From Minicystis rosea (GTDB taxonomy: Bacteria > Myxococcota_A > Polyangia > Polyangiales > Polyangiaceae): 64,000 nucleotides of DNA. The position numbers and the translations under genes are program-made. Positions 1 through 7,299 of the stretch are shown here, piece by piece. The DNA lies in the NCBI GenBank assembly GCA_001931535.1, contig CP016211.1:5997573-6061572 (forward strand), given 5' to 3'. The notes under the pieces are model-generated. The model was not told where the DNA came from, did no database searches, and saw only the letters and a list, made by a program, of their open reading frames with translations. Position 1 is the stretch's first letter. Every line of letters starts with the position of its first letter.

Positions 1-523
1 CGGGAGAGGCTGGTGAGCCAGTCGCCCTGGAACGTGTCGACGTGCGCGGCCTGGAGATCGTTGTCCTCGAGGCTCAAGATGAGATCGGAGTGGTAGGGCT
101 TACCGTCGGCAGCCAAATGCTCGATCGCGGGAACGCACGTCCACCCCGCGGCCTCCCACTGGGCGCGGATCGTGTCGAGCGGATCCGGGCCGCCGCGGAA
201 CACCTCGCGCACGCGCGGCGCGTCACCGGGGACGAAGTCGAAGTAGCGGCTCAGATCGGGCCCGTGCATGAAGACGTCGAGCGGCTTGACCAGCACTTTG
301 ACGAAGCAGGGGCCGAGCGGGAGATGGTTCTCCGGGAGGGCCTCCATCCTCGTCAGGAAGCGGCGCGAACCTCTTCACACCAGTCCGCCGGAAGGAACTT
401 CGGGCCCCGCAGGTAAGGGACCTCGTCGGCGAGCAGGAGATCGATGCTTTCGGCCGTCACGGTGTGCGAGACGATGGGGGTCCACCGAGGCTCCGAGCCC
501 ACCACGAGCGCTTCATGCATCAT
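1..523 (-). pseudogene. 2OG-Fe(II) oxygenase-like protein, frameshifted and cut by the window edge
   Basis: The gene starts at ATG 523 (or 520) and reads 56 codons to a TGA at 353-355. Coding then clearly continues in a neighbouring frame from about 361 down to base 1. Joining the frames gives a continuous helix (WCEEVR then FLTRMEALPE), so one base is probably missing near 357-366. The second part ends at the window edge with an H-V-D triad (HVDTFQGDW), the usual first two metal ligands of Fe(II)/2-oxoglutarate oxygenases. Its layout (a DLSRYFDF block, then CVPAIEHLAADGKPYHSDL) parallels the oxygenase at 9076-9897, so I read the two as paralogues. The distal His and the Arg lie outside the window. 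It is last in the minus-strand operon, 38 bases after the preceding gene. The family assignment is inference. Confidence 0.55.
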
Positions 524-561
524 TGTCGTTTATCACGGTCGCTTCCCCGGATCGACGCGGC

Positions 562-2166
562 TCACGGCGCCGGCCCGATCTCCAGTGCCCCGCGTTCGGG
601 CCAAGAGTACACGAGGTAAGATTCGCGACCATCGTGCACCTGCGTACGTCGCGGATTGGAGGCCTCGAGCAGCCCGCGCCAGGCTGCGTTCCGGGGCCGG
701 TCGGCGACGGCGTAGAGAGCGTCGCGCCGAATGACGTGGTCGCGCAACGAAACGATGTGCTCGAGCGCGCCGGCGCGGTAGACGCGTTCGATCTGGCCAT
801 TGCGATCGCTCAGGCTCCGGGTCTCGTATTCCATGGCCTGGTTCACCAGGAGATAGGCATCCGACGCTCCCGCGCACCGATCGTCGCGCGCCAGATACGA
901 AGTCGTGAAGAGCGGTTGTCCATGGAAGACACCGCTCTCCGCGAGCGCCGCCATCAAGCGGTGATTGGCCGCATGCTGCTCGATCTCCCGCCCCGACTGG
1001 CCCGCGAGCGCGACGAAGAGGGCCGAGGAGCCGGCGACGAGGATCGCGCTCACCGCTTCTCGGGAGCGAGCGAACGCGCCCGCAGCCGCGAACAGCCCGG
1101 TGACGGCGACCACGATTCGCAGCGGCGTCGGGAGAGCGATCAACGCGAGCGCGATGCCCGGCACCCAGCGGAAGCGCAGCGGCGAGGAGAGCGCGCTCGC
1201 GGCCAAAAGCGCGAGCAGCGGCATCGGAGCGAGGTAGTAGCGCGGCGAGGAGTCGAAGCCGAAGACACCGATCATCTGAAAGGCGCTCATGGCGCCGTAG
1301 ATGACGATCGTCGTGACGAAGAGAAGGATCGACGCGCGATTTCGGCGAAAAACACCGAAGAGCGCGGTCGCCGCGAGCATGGGAGAGCCCATCACCAGCG
1401 CGCCGCGAAGGTTGTCGACGACGGCGGCGAGCGACGGCGGATGCCAAGTCTTGATCGCCTCCGGTACGCCCTGAGAGTTCGGGAAGAGCGTGACCAGCCA
1501 AAGCGGGCTTCCGAAATAGAGACAGCCCAAGATCCAGTACGCGACGGGGAACACCGTGGCGGCGGCGAGGAAGCGAACATCGCGGCGCTCGCGAACATCC
1601 CACGCGAGAAACAAGAGCGTGACGGGGGCAAGCTCGTGCCGCAGAAACGGCAGGGCGCCGAGCGCCACCGCAGCAAGCCCGCGCCGGCCGGAGAAGTACA
1701 GGAACAGACTCAGGCACAAGAGGGTCGCGCCGTCGGAGTTGGGCACTCCGTTCGACGCGGCGATGGCCATGGTCACGCTCGTCGCAAGGGTCAGACCGGC
1801 GATGTTGGGGTGACCGATCTCGAGGTGCGCGGCCGCTCGAGAGACGAAGTACACGCCGAGCGCGGCGACGGCAGCGTGGGTGAAGAGGAAGCCGAACAGG
1901 CCGAGCTTCGCAGGCAGGTAATAGAGCAGGACGAGCAGCGGTTTGGCCTTGATGAAGAAGAACGTGGCCAAGAGCTCGTGATGAGCGATGCGCACCTGAT
2001 CGAGGGTGAAGAGGCCCTCGTCGTGGAAGTAGCGGAGGCGAGCGGCGAAGAAGGCGGTGATGGCGAAGGAGACGACCGCCACCCCGATTGCGCCGGTGTG
2101 CTCGTCGAAGATCTGCCGGTGGATGCGCGCGAGCGGTGAAACGCGCGCCGGAGCGGCTTCGCTCAT
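562..2166 (-). CDS. polytopic membrane protein, GT-C glycosyltransferase-like
   Basis: A 534-residue integral membrane protein with about ten hydrophobic segments and a short polar N-terminus. After the first membrane segment there is an acidic loop (RYFHDEGLFTLD, near residues 45-56), the position where GT-C lipid-phosphosugar glycosyltransferases carry a catalytic acidic motif. It is followed by a long amphipathic loop and many more membrane spans. A short soluble C-terminal segment follows the last span. Its ATG overlaps the TGA of the upstream radical-SAM gene (ATGA), so the two should be translationally coupled. A role in transferring a sugar from a polyprenyl-phosphate carrier would fit the island's GT2 and flippase genes, but no residue proves it; a transporter remains possible. 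Confidence 0.5.
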   Translation of the reverse strand: MSEAAPARVSPLARIHRQIFDEHTGAIGVAVVSFAITAFFAARLRYFHDEGLFTLDQVRIAHHELLATFFFIKAKPLLVLLYYLPAKLGLFGFLFTHAAVAALGVYFVSRAAAHLEIGHPNIAGLTLATSVTMAIAASNGVPNSDGATLLCLSLFLYFSGRRGLAAVALGALPFLRHELAPVTLLFLAWDVRERRDVRFLAAATVFPVAYWILGCLYFGSPLWLVTLFPNSQGVPEAIKTWHPPSLAAVVDNLRGALVMGSPMLAATALFGVFRRNRASILLFVTTIVIYGAMSAFQMIGVFGFDSSPRYYLAPMPLLALLAASALSSPLRFRWVPGIALALIALPTPLRIVVAVTGLFAAAGAFARSREAVSAILVAGSSALFVALAGQSGREIEQHAANHRLMAALAESGVFHGQPLFTTSYLARDDRCAGASDAYLLVNQAMEYETRSLSDRNGQIERVYRAGALEHIVSLRDHVIRRDALYAVADRPRNAAWRGLLEASNPRRTQVHDGRESYLVYSWPERGALEIGPAP

Positions 2167-3500
2167 GCCCGCTTCCTGCTCGGGCGGCGCAGCTCGACGA
2201 GCCCTTTGCGGGCGTCCAGCGTGAGCTGCCCGCGGTCCCGCGCGCGGATCCGCTCGACCGCGGCCGCGAGGAGCCGCTCGATCTCACCGGGCTCGTGGCG
2301 GCCCTCGATCGAGTTGTAGAACACGTTGAACGACGCAGTGCGGGCCAGCGCGCGCGTCGCCTCGTCGCGCGCCCCGAGCACCAGCACGACCGTCGCGCCG
2401 CTCGGCGCCCGCAGCTTGAAGCGAGCCTGGTTGCGGCTCAGCTCGACGCCTTCGACCCGGCCGACTTCGGGAGGGATGTCGGCCGTCAGCGCTTCCCACG
2501 CCGGGAACAAGGAGGACCCGTGCTCCGGCCGCTCACCGTATTCTTCGGGCTTGCCGCGAGCCGGCGCTTGCCGCTCTTCCCATGGGGTCGTGCGCGGCGC
2601 CGGGCGAAGGCGCGTCTCCTCCCAACCGTGCTTGTTCACGTAATCGTGGGAGAGGCCGAGGCACGCGTCGCTGTGCTCGCACTTGGCCTCGTAAAGGCAG
2701 TTGAACCGGGGGAACTCGTTCCAGAACGACTCGACGATGATCACGTCCGCCTGGCTGTTGTCGAGCGCCTCTTGGTGCTCGCCGAGCAGGCAGCGCGGGA
2801 CGTATTTGGTGATGGCCTCGATGCCCTGCGCGCGGCAGCGATCGAGCGCCAGGACGAGGCTCGGCATCACGTCCGCGAGCGGCGCGATGAGATCGCGCTC
2901 GTCGGCGTGATCCTCCATCGGAAGGTAGTTCCAGAGCTCCATCCGCTCGGCGCCGAGGCTCCCGGCGAGATCGGCGATGCGCGGGAGATCGGTCACGTTC
3001 TCCCGCGTGATCACCGTGTTCGTGATGAGCCGCACCCCGAGGGCGCGGAGGTTCTTCATCCCTCGAATGGCCTCGTCGAAGCTGCCCGGGCGCTGCGAGA
3101 TCCCGTCCTGCACCGTCGCGTCGGCGCCGTGGAGGGAGACGAAGAACTCGTTGATCCCCACCTCCACGAGCGATCGCGCATAAGCCTCGTCGGCGAGCTT
3201 GCGCGCGTTGGTCTGGAGGCGGATGTACGCGAAGGCGCCCGAGTCGCGCGCGTACCGCGCGTATGCCGGGAGGCTCTTCTCCAACGTGACCTCGCCGCCC
3301 GTGAAGATGACGCGGCCATACTTGCCGCTCACCCGGTTCTCGTCGACGAGCTGCTGAAACCGATCGAAGGGGAGACCTTTGTAGTGGTTCATCCCCTCTT
3401 GCACGATGCAGAACTTGCACGCGCTGTTGCAGTGAAAATCGATGGTGACGGCGATGTCGTCGAAGCGGGTGGGGTGGAATTGGCCGCGCGTCGTCTGCAT
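2163..3500 (-). CDS. radical SAM protein with C-terminal Cys-rich region and extra domain
   Basis: A 445-residue radical-SAM enzyme. The 4Fe-4S/SAM-binding cysteines form C-x3-C-x2-C at C24, C28 and C31 (CNSACKFC), followed by a GGE motif (FTGGEV). A second Cys group near residues 235-275 (RCLLGEHQ, then FNCLYEAKC and HSDACLG) resembles the auxiliary-cluster region of SPASM/twitch enzymes, though spacing is only partly like the classic pattern. The last 110 residues form a separate alpha/beta module (KLRAPSGATVVLVLGARD, SFNVFYNSIEG) that I do not recognise. The gene starts 3 bases after the 301-residue unknown protein and overlaps the membrane protein downstream. Such enzymes often modify peptides or small amines; the substrate here is unknown and no precursor peptide was found nearby. 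Confidence 0.8.
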   Translation of the reverse strand: MQTTRGQFHPTRFDDIAVTIDFHCNSACKFCIVQEGMNHYKGLPFDRFQQLVDENRVSGKYGRVIFTGGEVTLEKSLPAYARYARDSGAFAYIRLQTNARKLADEAYARSLVEVGINEFFVSLHGADATVQDGISQRPGSFDEAIRGMKNLRALGVRLITNTVITRENVTDLPRIADLAGSLGAERMELWNYLPMEDHADERDLIAPLADVMPSLVLALDRCRAQGIEAITKYVPRCLLGEHQEALDNSQADVIIVESFWNEFPRFNCLYEAKCEHSDACLGLSHDYVNKHGWEETRLRPAPRTTPWEERQAPARGKPEEYGERPEHGSSLFPAWEALTADIPPEVGRVEGVELSRNQARFKLRAPSGATVVLVLGARDEATRALARTASFNVFYNSIEGRHEPGEIERLLAAAVERIRARDRGQLTLDARKGLVELRRPSRKRA

Positions 3501-3503
3501 GGC

Positions 3504-4409
3504 TCAGAGCGTCCCGTAGTAGCTCGATTTGACGGCCACGAGGCTCCCATCCGCGGCCATCGTGAAGTCGACGCCGACATCGAAGCTCAGATGATCGAGC
3601 ACCGCTCGACGGCCCTGGACGAAATCGACGATCGCCGCCGGATAACCGAAGCGACGAAGGAAGAAGAGGAGCTGATCCACGTCGATCCCCGAGTAATAGA
3701 CGGCATCCGCCGTGCGCTTCTTGGCGACGCAGATGCGGTTGCACGCGAACAGCTCGGGGAGCAGGACGCGCGAGAGCGGGATATGCTCGTAGTCGACGAA
3801 GGCGCTCGTCTTGATGTCGTGGAGCATCTCCTCGACCTCGCGCTTCGGGTGGTAGAAGCGATAGACGTTGTCGAGCTCGAGCCCCGCCGCGCCGAGCTTG
3901 AACGAGCGGCCGCCCTGCACCTGATAATACGGTAGATAGTAATTGATGACGTCGACCGCGCCGCGCTCCGTCGTGTCCGGGCGGATGTCGAAGCTGAACA
4001 TGAAATAGGGAATCGACTCGCGCGCGAGCACTTCGAAGGCGAAGTGGGGTTTGAGCGCCTCTCTCAGCTCGGCGGCGCGAATCCCACCGTCAGGACGATT
4101 GGTGTCGTAGAAATAGAGCTCCCACCAGATGCGGCCGCCGAGGTGTTTGACGCCGAAGACGGTCATGTCCCGCCCGGTGGCGCGCTGGATCGCGAGCAAA
4201 GCCTCCTCGAGCGCCGGTGGGGCGCCCGCGAGATCGAGGCTTTGCCAAAGCAGGTTCTCACTCCGCAGCTTGCCCTCGGGCGAGCGACGGGGCGTGTAGG
4301 GTTGAAGGCAATAATCGAAATAGCGGTCCGTCGCCGTGCTCGGCAGGAGCGGGCGGGGATCGCGGGGAGGCCCGCCGCGGGACGGCTCCACGTCAGTCGT
4401 CGACGACAT
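3504..4409 (-). CDS. unrecognised protein with repeated beta-hairpin/helix units (301 aa)
   Basis: I do not recognise this 301-residue soluble protein with confidence. It alternates helices with two-stranded hairpins: a helix at about 45-75, a hairpin (TVFGVKHLGGRIWWELYFYD), a helix, another hairpin (ESIPYFMFSFDI), then a long helical part, ending in FDVGVDF and a KSSYYG tail. Repetition of an alpha-beta-beta-alpha unit is reminiscent of ABBA/PT-barrel aromatic prenyltransferases, and hairpins ending in an aromatic-rich strand also occur in the adjacent 391-residue protein. This is pattern similarity only, not homology I can demonstrate. Its start overlaps the end of the upstream gene by 17 bases, and the radical-SAM gene follows after 3 bases, so the three products probably act together. 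Confidence 0.6.
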   Translation of the reverse strand: MSSTTDVEPSRGGPPRDPRPLLPSTATDRYFDYCLQPYTPRRSPEGKLRSENLLWQSLDLAGAPPALEEALLAIQRATGRDMTVFGVKHLGGRIWWELYFYDTNRPDGGIRAAELREALKPHFAFEVLARESIPYFMFSFDIRPDTTERGAVDVINYYLPYYQVQGGRSFKLGAAGLELDNVYRFYHPKREVEEMLHDIKTSAFVDYEHIPLSRVLLPELFACNRICVAKKRTADAVYYSGIDVDQLLFFLRRFGYPAAIVDFVQGRRAVLDHLSFDVGVDFTMAADGSLVAVKSSYYGTL

Positions 4410-5568
4410 GCCAGGGGCTCGGTGGACGTTGGTGTTGCGTGTCGGCGAGGAGCCGCGCGGGAGGCTGTCCGCTCGCCTCCGCGGCTTGGACTCGGCGCGC
4501 GGCCCATGCCATCAGCGCCTCGATGTCCCGGCGCGGCGGCGCGCCGTGACGGCATCGGAACGAGAGCGCATGCCGCCCCGTGCGAGCGAAGGCGCGCTCG
4601 ACGAGCTCGTTCGGAGCCACGAAGATGCCCACCTCCGCGTCGCCCGCGCGGAAGCGAGCCAAAGGCTCCAGGCTGGCAACCGGACGATCTCCGCCGGCCG
4701 GCTTGAAATACACCGTCCAGGCTTCGGGGCCTTGGAGCGCGACACCGATCGAGCGGGCCGGACCGGGTGCGAAGGGCAAGAGCGCGGCAACCGCAGCGCC
4801 GTCCCAACCCGGGAGATCAGCGACGCATTGCTCGATTGCAGCGTCGGCGCCGCCACGCGTGGCGACGAAAAATGCGCGCGGGCGAGCCGCACCCGAGGCG
4901 TCGCGCTCCCAACAAAGCACGGCCCCCGCGCAAGCACCGAGGGCGAGCGCGCGCTCCGCGAGCCGCGCCGCACGCTGCGTTTGCGACTCCGTCGCAGCAT
5001 GCGAGCCGGCAAGCTCCGCGATGCGCCGCTCGTCCTGGTCCTGTTGGTAGGCTTTGACCTCGAGCCTGCCGCTGCGAAGCACGTTGAGCCCAATCACGTG
5101 AGGAGCCTCGATGTCCGGCACCGGCACGACGCGTCCAATGCGCTCCGAGAGCGCACGACGAACGGTGACGGAGGCATCCGAGGCATTGAGGTAAATCTTG
5201 ACCAGCGGCCCCTCGGTGGTGATGTCCCAACCACCGATGAGCGGGAGACCATCGGCCGCCGCGATCTCCGCGACGCGATGAACGGCCGGCGGCAGCGCCA
5301 CCTGAAGCGCCTCGGCGACCGCGACGACGACGCCGAAGGGAACGCGCTCCAACATCACACGCGCCCCGCGCATCCCGGCGGTGGAGCCGCGCACCGAGGC
5401 TTCGAGCTGCCCCACCTCGGAGACGGCAGCGCCGAGCGCGGCCTCGATCCGCGCCGAATTGCCCGGGATCTCCGCCACCAAACGCTGGATCGCCTCGCGG
5501 AGCGTGGGCACGCTCGCAGGCGCGATGCTGGGCGCGAGGGCAGAGCTCACTGCATTCGAACCTAACAT
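4393..5568 (-). CDS. unrecognised protein with beta-hairpin/helix repeats, first gene of the left operon
   Basis: A 391-residue protein of unknown function. The N-terminal ~95 residues are helical and Ala-rich. The rest repeats a unit of helix plus beta-hairpin with a conserved look: PLVKIYLNASD, then VIGLNVLRSGRLEVKAYQQ, AVLCWERDASG and SIGVALQGPEAWTVYFKP. Similar hairpins occur in the 301-residue neighbour, so the two may share a fold (PT-barrel/ABBA-like is my guess). The open frame extends upstream across the divergent gene, so I chose ATG 5568, where the coding character begins and which leaves about 80 bases of divergent intergenic space. No signal peptide or membrane segment. It should be the first gene of the operon running to base 1. 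Confidence 0.6.
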   Translation of the reverse strand: MLGSNAVSSALAPSIAPASVPTLREAIQRLVAEIPGNSARIEAALGAAVSEVGQLEASVRGSTAGMRGARVMLERVPFGVVVAVAEALQVALPPAVHRVAEIAAADGLPLIGGWDITTEGPLVKIYLNASDASVTVRRALSERIGRVVPVPDIEAPHVIGLNVLRSGRLEVKAYQQDQDERRIAELAGSHAATESQTQRAARLAERALALGACAGAVLCWERDASGAARPRAFFVATRGGADAAIEQCVADLPGWDGAAVAALLPFAPGPARSIGVALQGPEAWTVYFKPAGGDRPVASLEPLARFRAGDAEVGIFVAPNELVERAFARTGRHALSFRCRHGAPPRRDIEALMAWAARRVQAAEASGQPPARLLADTQHQRPPSPWHVVDD

Positions 5569-5646
5569 CGGCGCGCGTTGATCGTCCACCCGTCCCGAAT
5601 CGCCTACCGCGGCTCCGGGAGCTCCACTACGTTGCCACACAGGTTC

Positions 5647-7134
5647 GTGCCGCTCTCGTTCATCAAGTCTCCTCGGGTCGTCGAGCTCGCGTTGTTCTTC
5701 GTCGGAGCGGCCCTGGGGCTGTGCTTCATCCAATCGGTGGCGGCTTGGGGGTACGTCGTCGCGGCCGCCGCGATCTTCACGGGGCTCAGGGCGGTGTGCG
5801 CGTCCACGGCCTCGCGCCGCCGCGCCGCCCGGATCGCAGGCTGGGCCGCGCGCATCGCCATCGGCGCGTTCCACGCTTTGCTCGTGTTCTTGGTGCTCAC
5901 CTGGGGCAGCCGGCTCGCGTGGACCACCGCGTGGTGGATGCGCGCGCTCGTCGCGCTCCTCGGCCTCGCGGTGCTGGCCACGTGGCGTCGCGGCGAAGGG
6001 CGCGTTCGGATGCCGATCGCGCTCCCGCTGGGCGTGTGGATCGCGGCCTGTTTGTGGGGGTGGTTGCGCGAGGAGAGCTTCGCGCGGTGTGACGATTTCC
6101 TGAGGGCGAGATCGCAGCCGGCCGTCGAGCTCGTCGCGACGACGACCCCCGAGATCGCGAGCTGTACGGCAGGCCAGGTGGTGCGTATCGGCCGATACCC
6201 GCGCACGACGTGGGAATCGCTCGACAGCCGTCGCTACCTGGTGACCATGGGGGCCGGCAATCTGTCTCCGACTCCCGACCTGCCGGCAGGTGCCTTCGAC
6301 GGGCTCATCTGCGAGGTCCAGGCCGACGGATCGGCGCCCGTGCGCTGCGTCGGCGAGCCGCGCGGAAAGGCTCACGGGATCGCTGAAGCCGACGCGCTCG
6401 GGCAGATCTTCATCACCGCATGGGGGCTCCCAGGCCCCGATGGGCGGCGGGGAAGCGCCGTCTTCCGCCTGCCGCGGGATCGACCGCTGGAGATCCTGGA
6501 GGAGCACCGATTCCAGGGCAATCTCGGGCATGTGCTCTATCAGCCGACGCGCGGCGCGCTCCTCCTATCCACCGACGAATGCGACCGAATCCTGGTGGTC
6601 TCCGCGTCCGACTTCCACCCTCTCCCGAGCTGGAGCCTCGACGCCTGTCCGAGCGAGATTGGCTATGATCCACGGCGCGACGAAGGGTATTGGTGTGGCG
6701 GCCCGACCGGGATCGCCGCGACGTTCCATGGCGATCCGTTCACGGTTCGAGTGCTCGCGCGCGATGGCCTCTCGCTCGGTCGGATCGGTTTTTCTTGGGG
6801 GTGCGACTGGGATCCTGCGACAGGCAAGATCTACACGGCGATTCCCAATCTCGGGCTCCTCGCCGTGGTCGATTCGGTCACTGGACGGATCGAGCGCTCC
6901 CATTTCGTCGGCTTCGCCCTCCGTTCGGTGGCTTACGACGCCGCGCGCCGCCGCGCCTACATCACCGATTTCCTCGGAGGCGACGTGCTCGCGGTCGACG
7001 TCGATTCCGGCGCGGAGATCGCCCGGTGGTTCGCGGGGCGCTTCGTGCGGGAGGTGCAGCTCACCCGCGACCGGCGGGCGCTGCTCGTCACGTCGAACCT
7101 CGGGGTGTTGAGGATCCGGCTCGATCCTTCGTGA
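5647..7134 (+). CDS. membrane-anchored beta-propeller protein, paralogue of 19616-21127
   Basis: About 495 residues. The N-terminal ~160 residues hold four or five membrane spans (ALFFVGAALGLCFIQSVAAW, HALLVFLVLTWGSRL, ALVALLGLAVLATW). The remainder is a soluble beta-propeller with repeated blade signatures such as HVLYQPTRGALLLSTD, CDWDPATGKIYTA and VAYDAARRRAYITD. This topology suggests a periplasm- or surface-facing propeller on a membrane base, usually a binding or scaffolding role. A second protein of the same build lies at 19616-21127 in the same island. I prefer GTG 5647, just before the first membrane span; an in-frame TTG at 5578 is possible. It is divergent from the operon starting at 5568. 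Confidence 0.65.
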   Translation: MPLSFIKSPRVVELALFFVGAALGLCFIQSVAAWGYVVAAAAIFTGLRAVCASTASRRRAARIAGWAARIAIGAFHALLVFLVLTWGSRLAWTTAWWMRALVALLGLAVLATWRRGEGRVRMPIALPLGVWIAACLWGWLREESFARCDDFLRARSQPAVELVATTTPEIASCTAGQVVRIGRYPRTTWESLDSRRYLVTMGAGNLSPTPDLPAGAFDGLICEVQADGSAPVRCVGEPRGKAHGIAEADALGQIFITAWGLPGPDGRRGSAVFRLPRDRPLEILEEHRFQGNLGHVLYQPTRGALLLSTDECDRILVVSASDFHPLPSWSLDACPSEIGYDPRRDEGYWCGGPTGIAATFHGDPFTVRVLARDGLSLGRIGFSWGCDWDPATGKIYTAIPNLGLLAVVDSVTGRIERSHFVGFALRSVAYDAARRRAYITDFLGGDVLAVDVDSGAEIARWFAGRFVREVQLTRDRRALLVTSNLGVLRIRLDPS

Positions 7135-7168
7135 GCACGGGCACGGCGGCGCGCCGCTGCAAGCCGGC

Positions 7169-7250
7169 CTTGACACGAGATCGGGATCTTGCGATCCGTG
7201 CCCGGTCGTGACCATCCTCCGCCTGCGGCCGGCCTGCGCATGAGCATGAC
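7169..7250 (+). promoter_or_regulatory. duplicated upstream element (copy A) with TTGACA
   Basis: This ~82-base stretch is strongly similar to 19379-19461, despite lying in noncoding DNA 12 kb apart. Shared blocks in order are CCTTGACACG, TGCGATYC, GTCGTGAC, TCCGCC and GCGCATGAGCAYGAC. The first block contains a consensus -35 hexamer TTGACA (7170-7175). Seventeen bases later comes GATCCG, a weak -10 candidate. The distance from TTGACA to the ATG that ends the element is 70 bases here and 71 in copy B. Probably a shared promoter/leader controlling the carbamoyltransferase operon. Confidence 0.55.
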
Positions 7251-7299
7251 ATCGCTGTTCGTTTGCCCGGCGGCAGGCAGCGACCCCGGTGCGTCGTGA
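7240..7299 (+). CDS. possible 19-residue leader ORF overlapping the carbamoyltransferase start
   Basis: ATG 7240 sits at the conserved end of the duplicated upstream element and opens a 19-codon frame (MSMTSLFVCPAAGSDPGAS). Its TGA (7297-7299) overlaps the GTG start of the carbamoyltransferase as GTGA. This arrangement would couple translation of the two. The other copy of the element also ends in ATGAGCACGAC and opens a 12-codon frame. No good Shine-Dalgarno sequence is visible, so translation is unproven; it may be a regulatory leader or chance. Confidence 0.3.
   Translation: MSMTSLFVCPAAGSDPGAS

Noticed and set aside
268..2139. Long plus-strand open frame (623 codons) across the left end
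   Set aside because: It is rich in Arg/Glu/Ala runs and lacks fold-like pattern; the minus strand holds clear membrane-protein coding there. High GC makes long antisense frames common.
3504..5568. Firm assignment of the two unknown proteins as cyanobactin-type prenyltransferases
   Set aside because: Only a repeated secondary-structure pattern is visible; no diagnostic residues could be confirmed from sequence alone.
5569..6531. Extension of the 391-residue minus gene to a 712-residue frame
   Set aside because: The extra part is Arg/Pro-rich and lies opposite the well-supported propeller gene; coding character begins at ATG 5568.
7240..7299. The 19-residue frame as a RiPP precursor
   Set aside because: Too short, no leader/core layout and no adjacent peptidase; kept only as a possible leader frame.
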